NCBI GenBank assembly: GCA_004558955.1
Contig: SFZC01000003.1
Location: forward strand, 1-40,426
Direction of reading: 5' to 3'
DNA from: a bacterium
Lineage (GTDB): Bacteria; Cyanobacteriota; Vampirovibrionia; Gastranaerophilales; Gastranaerophilaceae
DNA length: 40,426 nt
Shown: piece by piece, positions 1-6,516 of the stretch
Position numbering within the stretch: the stretch's first letter is position 1
Layout of the letters: each line of letters opens with the position of its first letter
The notes under the pieces: model-generated
What the model saw: only the letters and a program-made list of their open reading frames with translations
What the model was told of the DNA's origin: nothing
Databases searched by the model: none
Translations under genes and position numbers: made by a program

Positions 1-210
1 GGAACAGCGCCGGGAACAGCCATCTCCACCAGAAGTTCTGAATAACCTGCGAGTTCTTTGAACCGTCGAGCATATTGCCCCAGGTCGGGCGCGGAAGCTG
101 AACGCCGAAGCCGAGGTATGACAACGAAGATTCGGTAAGCATACAACCTGCAAAGTCCAAAGTAACGCTGACAAGAATAACTGATATAACGTTTGGCAAG
201 ATATGCCGAT
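1..210 (-). CDS. C-terminal fragment of a DppC/OppC-type peptide ABC transporter permease (partial at both ends)
   Basis: Read on the minus strand from about 210 to 1, the frame gives HILPNVISVILV, then LTESSLSYLGFGVQLPRP, then TWGNML and a Trp-rich segment ending in LFPALF. This is the conserved late part of inner-membrane permeases of dipeptide/oligopeptide/nickel ABC importers, including the LTE-SLSFLGLGVQPP-SWG stretch. The protein continues left beyond the window. Its N-terminal two thirds, which should lie at higher coordinates, are absent: above about 210 the sequence belongs to a different gene in another frame. GC over 1-180 is 52%, much higher than the neighbourhood. I read this as foreign sequence joined here, by assembly chimerism or recombination. 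The family is clear; the meaning of the truncation is inferred. Confidence 0.75.
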   Translation of the reverse strand, partial: MGISCQTLYQLFLSALLWTLQVVCLPNLRCHTSASAFSFRARPGAICSTVQRTRRLFRTSGGDGCSRRCS

Positions 211-698
211 TCTTCCGACGGATTTGCCACAATAAGAGTGGTGTCAATTTCCGTATCGACAAGCTGATTGAGGTATTTTAGGTCAAATTCGCAATCAAAA
301 ATTACAATATCATATTGTTTTATAACTCGATTTACCGCATCATTGATGAGTTTTGTAATCGGACAACGGCAATCCTTTGAACCGACAAGCCAAGAAACGA
401 TTATATCAACATTTTCCTCAATGGAAACAATGATGTCTTCCATTGCCCAGTCTATAAATTCCTGTTTTGTCATATCCTCGGGAATTCCTGTTTTGTATTC
501 GTGTTTGCCTGTGCGGATTCCGTAAATCGTATTTCTTATGTCGAGTCCGAAGCTGTGTCCGAGTTCGCCTGCCAAGTCGTTATCAAACAACAAAATTGAT
601 TTTTCAGGAAACATCTGTCTGAAAATTCTCATAAATGCTTTTACTATTGTCGTTTTTCCGCTTCCGCTTTTTCCCGTAATTGCCAGTTTTACTGTCAA
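190..698 (-). CDS. CooC/MinD-like P-loop ATPase, C-terminus missing
   Basis: The minus-strand frame starts at a TTG at 698 (MTVKLAITGKSGSGKTT) preceded by GAGAGG about eight bases upstream. The Walker A is GKSGSGKTT. Later landmarks are LLFDNDLAGELGHSFGLD, a C-R-C pair in SKDCRCPITKLINDAV, YDIVIFDCEFDLKYLN, and LIVANPSEESAYLAKR. A CxC pair followed by a YD-VI-D strand is what CooC-type nickel-insertion/maturation ATPases of the SIMIBI class have, where the Cys pair joins two subunits. About 166 residues remain. After SAYLAKR the frame runs into the permease fragment, so about 80 residues of a normal CooC are missing. A client enzyme cannot be inferred, because no CO dehydrogenase or similar gene is in the window. 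Confidence 0.65.
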
Positions 699-768
699 TA
701 TTATATCCTCTCTGTTATATTAAGAGTTTCTCATCAATGCATGATTGTGTCAACTTTTCTAATAAATT

Positions 769-798
769 AAAAACGAAGACTATACCGCCTTCGTTTTT
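769..798 (-). terminator. Intrinsic terminator downstream of rplI
   Basis: AAAAACGAAG (769-778) and CTTCGTTTTT (789-798) form a perfect 10-bp stem with a 10-nt loop. It gives a T-run on either strand and lies just after the rplI stop, so it probably ends rplI transcription and could also work in the other direction. Confidence 0.75.
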
Positions 799-818
799 AA
801 AAATCTTTTGTTTATCTC

Positions 819-1310
819 TTATTCAGCAACTTCATCTTCGCTGATAGATTCTTTAACTACTTCTGAAGCAGTAACTTCGATGTTCAATTCGCTCTTAACT
901 TTTGAAGTCAATTTGATAAGCATTACATAATTACCGATTCTGTTGATAGGAGCGTTTAGAGAAACTGTTTTTCTATCAACTTCGATACCTGCTTGAGCGG
1001 CTAATTCTTCAGCAAGTTTTTTAGTTGTAATTGTACCGAACAATTTACCTGATTCACCTGCTTTTGCAGACAATTTCAATGTACCGAATTTTTCGATTGC
1101 TGCTGCTTTTTCTAAAGCTTCTTGGTGTAATTTTTCTTGTTTTGCTTTAATTCTTGCGATATTTTTTTCTCTGTTAGCCAAAGCACCTTCTGTAGCAACT
1201 TCTGCAGCACCTTGAGGTAACAAGAAATTTCTTGCATAACCGTCTTTAACGTTGATGATATCGCCTACTTCACCTAAGTTTTGAACTTCTTTTTTTAATA
1301 TAACTTGCAT
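819..1310 (-). CDS. rplI: 50S ribosomal protein L9 (bL9)
   Basis: The 163-residue product starts MQVILKKEVQNLGEVGDIIN and continues with VKDGYARNFLLPQG. This is the bL9 N-terminal domain signature (about residues 1-50), which binds 23S rRNA near the L1 stalk. A charged connecting helix rich in Lys, Glu and Ala follows (about 45-80), then the C-terminal domain (about 80-150). The acidic tail (ESISEDEVAE) makes it slightly longer than the usual near-150 residues. The ATG at 1310 has an AAGGAG ribosome binding site at good distance. The usual neighbours of L9 (S6, single-strand binding protein, S18) are not adjacent; the gene stands alone between zupT and the ATPase fragment. Identity is secure. 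Confidence 0.97.
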   Translation of the reverse strand: MQVILKKEVQNLGEVGDIINVKDGYARNFLLPQGAAEVATEGALANREKNIARIKAKQEKLHQEALEKAAAIEKFGTLKLSAKAGESGKLFGTITTKKLAEELAAQAGIEVDRKTVSLNAPINRIGNYVMLIKLTSKVKSELNIEVTASEVVKESISEDEVAE

Positions 1311-1422
1311 ACTAATTTCTCCTTTTGTATTTATATTTCTGCATGTAGTTTTAAACTACTACAAAAATGCAGTTTTGTCGATAGTTTTTGTAATTTTGTT
1401 AAGTATTTGTATTCTTTTTGAC

Positions 1423-2232
1423 TTAGCCGAGCAAAATTAACCCGAACCAAATGAAGATAATTCCTGAAATTATGCCAATAATTGATAAGTGCCAACTTCC
1501 GTATTCTTTCGCTAACGGAAGTATGGTATCGAACGAAATATATGTCATAATTCCTGCAACTGTCGCCATTAAAAATCCTACGAAAAAGTTTGGTACAAAC
1601 AATCCGAAAATGAACATTCCGACCAATGCTCCGATAGGTTCGGTAATCCCTGACAGTGCCGCATAAAGCATTGCATATCTTTTTTTACCCGTAAGGTGGT
1701 AAATCGGTAACGCAACGGAAATCCCTTCCGGAATATTGTGAATTGCTATTGCAAAAGCAACAGAAAATCCAAGCGTTAAATCCTGAGTGGTAGTCAAAAA
1801 GGTTGCCATGCCTTCAGGAAAGTTGTGAATACAAATTGCGACTGCGGTTACAATTCCCGCACGTTTCAATAGTCTTGAATGGTGGCGTTCGTAAGCCTCG
1901 TTGTCTTCAGGGTTTAGAAGTTCGTCAGTGTCAACGTGGTCAGGTATAAAATAGTCGATTAACAACGAAATAAGAATACCTAAAATAAATCCGCCAAATA
2001 CCAACCATTGATATCCGTGAGGAAAATGTGTTTTTAATAGGTTTTCTGCTCCTGGGATAATGTCAACTAACGAAATAAAAATCATTACTCCGGCAGAAAA
2101 TCCCAAGCTTATTGATAGGGCTTTTAAATTATCTTTTTTTGTAACAAATGCAATCATTCCGCCTATAGCGGTAGCAAGTCCTGCAAGTAGGGTAAGGCTG
2201 AATGCCATTCCGAAATTACTCTGTGTAATCAT
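1423..2232 (-). CDS. zupT: ZIP-family divalent metal transporter (ZupT-like)
   Basis: The product is a 269-residue polytopic membrane protein with about eight hydrophobic segments. It carries the two ZIP metal-site motifs: HNFPEG (H136, E140) and HNIPEG (H165, E169) on adjacent helices. ZIP proteins bring zinc, and in the ZupT branch also iron, manganese and cobalt, across the cytoplasmic membrane. A His-rich cytoplasmic loop (about 100-120, with ERHHSR) sits between the third and fourth helices, as in many ZIPs. The start at 2232 is an ATG with GGAAGGA upstream. The promoter region carries GGCATGC palindromes (separate entry), which could be metal-responsive control. Substrate preference cannot be read from sequence. 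Confidence 0.92.
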   Translation of the reverse strand: MITQSNFGMAFSLTLLAGLATAIGGMIAFVTKKDNLKALSISLGFSAGVMIFISLVDIIPGAENLLKTHFPHGYQWLVFGGFILGILISLLIDYFIPDHVDTDELLNPEDNEAYERHHSRLLKRAGIVTAVAICIHNFPEGMATFLTTTQDLTLGFSVAFAIAIHNIPEGISVALPIYHLTGKKRYAMLYAALSGITEPIGALVGMFIFGLFVPNFFVGFLMATVAGIMTYISFDTILPLAKEYGSWHLSIIGIISGIIFIWFGLILLG

Positions 2233-2249
2233 AGATGTATCCTTCCGTA

Positions 2250-2356
2250 ATTATAATATCACAAATATTTTTAGGGCATGCCAAATTTAGCTTTACAATT
2301 TATATTTTATTAACAAAAGGCATGCTTTTTATGCGTAATCTGTGTTTGTGGCATGC
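2250..2356 (-). promoter_or_regulatory. Probable zupT promoter with GGCATGC palindromes
   Basis: On the minus strand TATAAT (2255-2250) lies just upstream of zupT. The place where a -35 box belongs (2273-2278) overlaps the 8-bp palindrome GGCATGCC (2275-2282). Two more GGCATGC sites follow at 2319-2325 and 2350-2356. Repeated palindromes over a metal-transporter promoter suggest an operator; the regulator is unknown and no motif was matched to a known Zur or Fur box. The rest of the 319-base gap (2233-2551) holds an imperfect hairpin (2410-2442) and the yggS promoter. Confidence 0.4.
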
Positions 2357-2480
2357 TTGTATTGTGCTTTATTAAGAAATATTAACAAAGATAACTAATG
2401 TTTCGGGTGGGCTAAAACCATGTCGTGGTCATGATTTCAGCCGTTTTGTGAAGAAGAAAAAGTTTACAGAAATAAATATT

Positions 2481-2509
2481 TTGGACATGCCCGAAAAACA
2501 GGGTACAAT
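2481..2509 (+). promoter_or_regulatory. Sigma70-type promoter for yggS-sepF
   Basis: TTGGAC (2481-2486), a 17-base spacer and TACAAT (2504-2509) lie 43 bases before the yggS start. Both hexamers match the vegetative consensus at five of six positions. Confidence 0.65.
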
Positions 2510-2551
2510 TAAATTATGCTCATGTTTTGAGTGATTTCTTGTAGAGGTTAA

Positions 2552-3217
2552 ATGATGTTTGATATGATTAAGAAAAATCTTTTGCAAATACAAGAAGAAA
2601 TCGCACCTTGTAAACCTAGAATAATCGCAGTTACGAAGTATTTTGATGAGGGAGCTATGCAGGCGGCTTATGAAGTCGGGTTGCGGGATTTCGGAGAATC
2701 AAGAGTAATTGAAGCATCTGAAAAGATTGCGAGATTACCGCAAGAGGTAAGAGAAAATTCAACTTTTCATTTTATCGGTCATTTACAGACCAACAAAGTG
2801 AAACACGTTGTAAAGGTTTTTGATTACATTCATTCGGTGGATTCTTTGAAGTTGGCACAAAGTATTTCACAGCATGCTTCTGAGATTGGTAAAGTTCAGA
2901 AAATTCTTGTTCAAATAAACAATGCTAACGAAGAGCAAAAATTCGGATTTTCAAAAGAAGAAATATTTGAGGTTTTACCTGAAATATTGAAATTACCGTC
3001 AGTAGAAGTTGTCGGGGTTATGAATATGGCACCTTTGGGGATTGCTGAAGAAGAAATCGGCAGACTTTTTGAGGAGATAAAAGAAATTAGAAATTTCTTG
3101 GAAGAAAAATACGGTTGTAAATTACCGGAAATTTCAATGGGAATGAGTCAGGATTATTACATAGCGGTTAAGCATGGTGCAACATTGTTGAGGATAGGTA
3201 GAAAATTATTTAAATAG
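2552..3217 (+). CDS. yggS: YggS-family pyridoxal-phosphate homeostasis protein
   Basis: The 221-residue product is a single-domain alanine-racemase-fold PLP protein (YggS/PLPBP/COG0325). It binds pyridoxal 5'-phosphate and buffers its pool rather than catalysing a known reaction. Landmarks are IIAVTKYF with the PLP lysine at K29, RDFGESRVIEA, HFIGHLQTNKVKHVV, IHSVDS, NEEQKFGF, GVMNMAPLG, and MGMSQDYYIAVKHGATLLRIGR near the end. Two start codons are close, at 2552 and 2555; TAGAGG at 2542-2547 suits the second slightly better. It is followed 18 bases later by sepF, the arrangement seen in Cyanobacteria and many Gram-positives within cell-division clusters. Confidence 0.95.
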   Translation: MMFDMIKKNLLQIQEEIAPCKPRIIAVTKYFDEGAMQAAYEVGLRDFGESRVIEASEKIARLPQEVRENSTFHFIGHLQTNKVKHVVKVFDYIHSVDSLKLAQSISQHASEIGKVQKILVQINNANEEQKFGFSKEEIFEVLPEILKLPSVEVVGVMNMAPLGIAEEEIGRLFEEIKEIRNFLEEKYGCKLPEISMGMSQDYYIAVKHGATLLRIGRKLFK

Positions 3218-3235
3218 ATTACGGAGGAGAAATCG

Positions 3236-3748
3236 GTGGCAGCAATAGTTGATAATTTGAAAAAATTTGCAAATTTTGTAGTTGATAGTATAAATGGTGA
3301 AGATAGTCCGTTCGGTTCATTGAACGAACCTGAAGAAGATGACGGCTACTATGTTGAAGACGGTAATGCAGTTCGAGTTATGGAACCGCAACAAGAACAG
3401 CCGATTATTGAAAGACATGAAGCAAAAGTTCTAAATCACCCTAGCATTAATAGAGGCGGTAATGAAATTATAGTTGTTGAACCTCGTTCATTTGACGATG
3501 CTGCCACAATCGTTCAACACCTAAAAGACAGAAAAATTGTTATGATAAATCTTCACTTGTTAGAAAAAGCACAATCACAAAGAACAATCGACTTGGTTTG
3601 TGGTGCTGCAATGGCTTTGAACGGTAATCCAAAAAGAGTTGGTGACGGAATGTTCGTATTTGCACCGAGCAACGTTGTATTGTCAACAGATACAAATAGC
3701 CAACCAAACAAATTTGATAGTTCTGCATGGAGTCCGTATCTCCAGTAG
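3236..3748 (+). CDS. sepF: Cell division protein SepF
   Basis: The start is GTG at 3236 with GGAGG eight bases upstream. The 170-residue product has a short amphipathic N-terminus (AAIVDNLKKFANFVVDS) that could bind membrane, an acidic linker, and the SepF/DUF552 domain from about residue 77. That domain includes VVEPRSFDDAATIVQHLKD, VMINLHLL and RTIDLVCGAAMALNG, then RVGDGMFVFAPSNV. SepF tethers FtsZ filaments to the membrane at the septum and replaces or assists FtsA in Cyanobacteria, Actinobacteria and Firmicutes. It is co-transcribed with yggS and followed by a terminator. The Cys at position 122 and the long linker are not unusual. Confidence 0.95.
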   Translation: MAAIVDNLKKFANFVVDSINGEDSPFGSLNEPEEDDGYYVEDGNAVRVMEPQQEQPIIERHEAKVLNHPSINRGGNEIIVVEPRSFDDAATIVQHLKDRKIVMINLHLLEKAQSQRTIDLVCGAAMALNGNPKRVGDGMFVFAPSNVVLSTDTNSQPNKFDSSAWSPYLQ

Positions 3749-3790
3749 AATAATTTTGGTATGAGAAGAGAGATAGTTTAGACATTTACA

Positions 3791-3814
3791 GGGCAGTTTA
3801 TCTGCCCTTTTTAT
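3791..3814 (+). terminator. Intrinsic terminator after sepF
   Basis: GGGCAG (3791-3796) pairs with CTGCCC (3802-3807) around a 5-nt loop and is followed by TTTTTATT. It ends the yggS-sepF unit. Confidence 0.85.
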
Positions 3815-3924
3815 TGTGTTAAAATGCCTTTAATCTTATTAAAAATGATTAAAGGCAAAAAATAAACTTCCTAAATTTTCTCTCGAAGAGGAAGTTAAAG
3901 AATTCAGAGCAAGAAATCAATACT

Positions 3925-4094
3925 TGGGTGTTATTATTTTCAACATTGAACACCTATTGCAAAGCCTAAACGTAGGTCACGGCATTGCCTGACACATAAA
4001 ATAACACCGTCGGCATAGCAATGCCGACCAACCTTCCAAGTGGCTGAATAACGCATATTGTCTGCATTTTAGGTGTTGGGCAAGTATGCCCAAC
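3925..4094. repeat. Cluster of perfect and near-perfect palindromes in a gene-free stretch
   Basis: Part of the 619-base gap between sepF and the XRE gene. Three short hairpins stand out: GTCACGGCATTGCCTGAC (3976-3993), GTCGGCATAGCAATGCCGAC (4009-4028) and GTTGGGCAAGTATGCCCAAC (4075-4094). Longer-range inverted pairs bracket them: GGTGTTAT-ATTTT near 3928 with AAAATAACACC near 3998, and AACACCTA near 3950 with TAGGTGTT (4070-4077). No credible coding frame was seen. It may be a REP/MITE-like intergenic element or a structured RNA. Confidence 0.6.
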
Positions 4095-4139
4095 CGACAA
4101 TTTACGTCCTCCCGAAAAACGACAAAACTCCGTAAAAAG

Positions 4140-4310
4140 GTCACCCTGAACTGGTTTCAGGGTCTCTTCATGTCAAGGGACAACAAGGATTTTAGGGACT
4201 TAATTATTTGTTTTATTTTGATTATTAAAGAGATTCTGAATCACCGAGTAGGAACAAAAAATTACGTTTCGAGTTCCTATCAACTTATTTTCTAGTCAGT
4301 TCAGAATGAC
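4140..4310. repeat. MITE-like element with 13-bp imperfect terminal inverted repeats
   Basis: The left end GTCACCCTGAACT (4140-4152) and right end AGTTCAGAATGAC (4298-4310) are inverted repeats differing at two positions. Inside are CCCTGAA-TTTCAGGG and TAGGAAC-GTTCCTA hairpins and the phrase AGAGATTCTGAATCACC. The same vocabulary (ATTCTGAA, CAGAATGAC, TCAGGG) recurs at 8690-8720, 10970-11175, 19128 and 36342-36384, so this is one copy of a dispersed non-coding family. It has no transposase. Confidence 0.5.
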
Positions 4311-4367
4311 TAATAGGCGGACTTACCAAAACTCTTGTGTCCTTCGGAAAAGATTAAACTCAACTTA

Positions 4368-4682
4368 CTAATATAATTTTTTTGCGACATCAAGCAGAAA
4401 TTTTAATTGTATGTCACTTAGATTTTTGGTGAAAAAATCCAGTTGAGATAACATTTCTTCACGAGTTTGCAAATTTTCCGCTTTAAAAAACTCTTCCAAA
4501 TTTACATGCAAAACATTACTCAAACGTTCAATCAAATCACTTGACGGAAAACTTCGCCCCGTTTCAATAAAAGACAAGTGTCTTGGTGCAACATTTACCA
4601 GCTCCGCAAGTTGTTCTTGAGTTAATTTGTTCTGTTTTCGTATGGTTTTTAAATTCTTTGCAAAAGTTTCTTTTAGCATCAT
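4368..4682 (-). CDS. XRE-family helix-turn-helix transcriptional regulator
   Basis: The product has about 104 residues. Residues about 7-62 form the Cro/C1-type HTH: LKTIRKQNKLTQEQLAEL, the recognition helix around PRHLSFIETGRSFPSSDLI, then RLSNVLHVNLEEFF. The remaining C-terminal helices (QTREEMLSQLDFF and DIQLKFLLDVAKKLY) probably form a dimerisation or sensing tail. ATG codons occur at 4688, 4682 and 4679. The AGGA lies directly against the first one, so the second or third is more likely used. It diverges from the pseudopilin gene and the shared upstream region carries a direct repeat that could be its operator. A decayed relative with a matching C-terminal tail lies near 19.2 kb. Confidence 0.85.
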   Translation of the reverse strand: MMLKETFAKNLKTIRKQNKLTQEQLAELVNVAPRHLSFIETGRSFPSSDLIERLSNVLHVNLEEFFKAENLQTREEMLSQLDFFTKNLSDIQLKFLLDVAKKLY

Positions 4683-4736
4683 AATCATTCCTAAAGTGAT
4701 AATACGAATAATTATAAACTTTTTACACGATATTTA

Positions 4737-4807
4737 AGGTAATAACCTATTGCTAAAATTAGAAATATAATATATAATATACTTATAAAAGGTAATATTC
4801 TATAGGT
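4737..4807. promoter_or_regulatory. Direct repeat in the divergent XRE/pseudopilin promoter region
   Basis: AGGTAATAACCTAT (4737-4750) and AGGTAATATTCTAT (4790-4803) match at 12 of 14 positions. They flank a run of TATAAT-like hexamers (4768-4780) that could serve as -10 boxes. The first copy is nearly palindromic (AGGT-AATA-ACCT). This placement suits binding by the adjacent XRE protein; that link is inference. Confidence 0.35.
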
Positions 4808-4812
4808 AAATT

Positions 4813-5511
4813 ATGAAAAATAATATCAAATCACTTAAAAAAGCAAAAGCTTTTACTCTCGCAGAAACCTTGATAACACTCGGGATTATCGGGGTAATTT
4901 CGGCAATAACACTTCCAACCCTGATGACAAAAATTACAAATGTTCGCAACACAGCCATGCTAAAAGAGGATTACGCAATTCTTCAACAAATGATGCTAAT
5001 GGCAAATGACAAAGGTGCTATCGGGAGTATTGCAACACTTAATGACATCAACGAAATGAAAAAATGGTTTGAAACATTTTTCCTACCGAATATTAAAACT
5101 ACCGCCGTTTGTTACAACCAATGGGGTTGTTGGAACAAAAACGTAAAAACTCCCGACGGACAAAAATATCAGGGAAATTCGATTTGCGGGGCTCAAACAA
5201 TTTCGTTTATTCTAAATAACGGAAGTTACGTTTGTATGGACGATTTTGGAGATTCAAGATTTGGCGTAAAACCGCAAGGATCAACTATCGGGCTTCTCGT
5301 TGATATAAACGGCGATAAACAACCGAACATTATAGGAAAAGACATTTTCGCAATGGTTTTCAAGGATGACAAACTTCTTCCGGGCGGTTATGAGATGACA
5401 GATGCTCAAATCGAAAGCAACTGTAGCACTAACAGTTCAGGCGGCTTTGGCGGAACATATTGCATGACAAAAGTTCTAAAACAAAACTTCAAACTACCCG
5501 TAATAAAATAA
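4813..5511 (+). CDS. Type IV pilin-like / type II pseudopilin protein with class III leader
   Basis: A short, strongly basic leader (MKNNIKSLKKAKA) precedes FTLAETLITLGIIGVISAIT. This is the class III prepilin signature, cut by a prepilin peptidase before the Phe, with Glu at position 5 of the mature protein. The hydrophobic helix (mature 1-22) carries the protein in the inner membrane before assembly. The remaining 190 or so residues form a globular head rich in Cys (about six), including CYNQWGCW and CMDDFG. A DINGDKQPN stretch resembles the calcium-binding or minor-pilin loops of type II pseudopilins. The total of 232 residues fits. No other pilus or secretion gene is adjacent, so this is a stand-alone minor pilin or pseudopilin. 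The ribosome binding site is weak (TAGG). Confidence 0.85.
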   Translation: MKNNIKSLKKAKAFTLAETLITLGIIGVISAITLPTLMTKITNVRNTAMLKEDYAILQQMMLMANDKGAIGSIATLNDINEMKKWFETFFLPNIKTTAVCYNQWGCWNKNVKTPDGQKYQGNSICGAQTISFILNNGSYVCMDDFGDSRFGVKPQGSTIGLLVDINGDKQPNIIGKDIFAMVFKDDKLLPGGYEMTDAQIESNCSTNSSGGFGGTYCMTKVLKQNFKLPVIK

Positions 5512-5522
5512 TTTAAAATGAT

Positions 5523-6020
5523 TTACAGGGCATGTTCAAGATTAAGCAAAAACTTTTTTGCATTCAAACCGCCAGCATATCCTGTCAAATTCCCGTTTTT
5601 ACCGACCACTCTATGGCAAGGAATAATTATTGAAATCGGATTATGTCCAACCGCACCGCCTACAGCCTGAGTGGACATTTTTGAGATATCTCTTTGCCGT
5701 GCGATTTTTTGTGCAATATCGCCATAAGTAATCGTTTTCCCATAAGGGATTTCACACAAAATTTTCCAAACCGTTTGCCTAAATTCATTTCCAAAAGGTT
5801 TTAGCGGTAACTTTCCAATTTCAGATTGATTTCCTTGAAAATACTCATCAAGCCAACCTGTAACCTCTTGAAAAATTTTCAAATCCTGATTTTTTTGCCC
5901 GATATCATCACAAGTTTCACCAAAATATTTTTGCCCTTTAAGCCACAAACCAACCAATGCCTCGCCATCAGAGCACATTGTCAATTTGCCTATTGGTGAA
6001 ATATATTCAGCATTATACAA
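5523..6020 (-). CDS. ogt: Methylated-DNA--protein-cysteine methyltransferase (Ogt/MGMT)
   Basis: The 165-residue product removes the methyl group from O6-methylguanine (and O4-methylthymine) in DNA by irreversible transfer to its own cysteine. The active site IIPCHRVVG is present with C135. The DNA-binding HTH region (FRQTVWKILCEIPYGKTITYGDIA) precedes it, and LTGYAGGLNAKKFLL follows. The N-terminal domain is short, as in Ogt. The start is TTG at 6020, with AGGA seven bases before it; no ATG is available at the correct end of the domain. It converges with the pseudopilin (11-base gap) and is preceded by the orphan at 6036 with a 15-base gap, so the two may be co-transcribed. Confidence 0.93.
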   Translation of the reverse strand: MYNAEYISPIGKLTMCSDGEALVGLWLKGQKYFGETCDDIGQKNQDLKIFQEVTGWLDEYFQGNQSEIGKLPLKPFGNEFRQTVWKILCEIPYGKTITYGDIAQKIARQRDISKMSTQAVGGAVGHNPISIIIPCHRVVGKNGNLTGYAGGLNAKKFLLNLEHAL

Positions 6021-6035
6021 ATCAAATTCCTAAAA

Positions 6036-6440
6036 TTACAAAACTTTTCCGAACATTTTTATCAAACTGTGTTTAAGGTTGTGTTCAACAGGTTTTACCA
6101 AATCAAGCACAACTCGTTTTTCTCTCAATAAAATCCTACGGACATTTTTCGTTTTCTGATATAAGGTGTTAATACTATCCTTTATTGCTTTTTCATGTTT
6201 TCTAAAAGCTTCATTTTGGCGTAATGTTGTCAAATTTGAAGAATAAGCATCGGGATTCATTACTACATGGTATTTTCTGTTTGCCAAAGTTCCGAGTGTC
6301 GGATATTCCTTTCTGTCTTTCAAATGGGCAAATGTAGTATTTAATCTACGTTCAGTAAAAGATACGTTTGAATCCAAATGACAATTATGCCCAAAAGCAT
6401 TGTTTAAAACTTTTAAGTGTCTGAGTTCGTGATTTAACAT
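6036..6440 (-). CDS. Small basic orphan protein with an N-terminal HELRH motif
   Basis: I do not recognise a family. The product has 134 residues, is rich in Lys, Arg, His and Asn, and shows no signal peptide or membrane segment. It begins MLNHELRHLKVLNNAF, so an HExxH zinc-protease-like motif sits at residues 4-8. This is odd because the strand and helix that normally precede HExxH are missing. The start looks genuine: AAGGAAG lies upstream and an in-frame stop shortly before. A central stretch (TLGTLANRKYHVVMNPDAY) and a basic C-terminal helix (NVRRILLREKRVVLDLVK) follow. It is likely transcribed with ogt. The motif may be coincidence. Confidence 0.6.
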   Translation of the reverse strand: MLNHELRHLKVLNNAFGHNCHLDSNVSFTERRLNTTFAHLKDRKEYPTLGTLANRKYHVVMNPDAYSSNLTTLRQNEAFRKHEKAIKDSINTLYQKTKNVRRILLREKRVVLDLVKPVEHNLKHSLIKMFGKVL

Positions 6441-6516
6441 TAAAAACTTCCTTTTTCTATATTAAACCATGTAAAAATTTCTATTGTTAAAACTCGGGGA
6501 AATTTTATAATTTTTA

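Noticed and set aside
268-723. Plus-strand frames of 85 and 61 codons
   Set aside because: They are antisense to the CooC-like ATPase, which has a Walker A motif, ribosome binding site and family-like sequence on the minus strand.
3925-4094. CRISPR array or tRNA in the palindrome cluster
   Set aside because: The repeats are inverted rather than regularly spaced direct repeats with unique spacers, and no cloverleaf with an anticodon and CCA end could be drawn.
4086-4295. A 69-codon plus-strand frame
   Set aside because: It lies across the palindromic and MITE-like repeats, has no ribosome binding site, and its protein is low-complexity and Lys/Arg-rich without family features.
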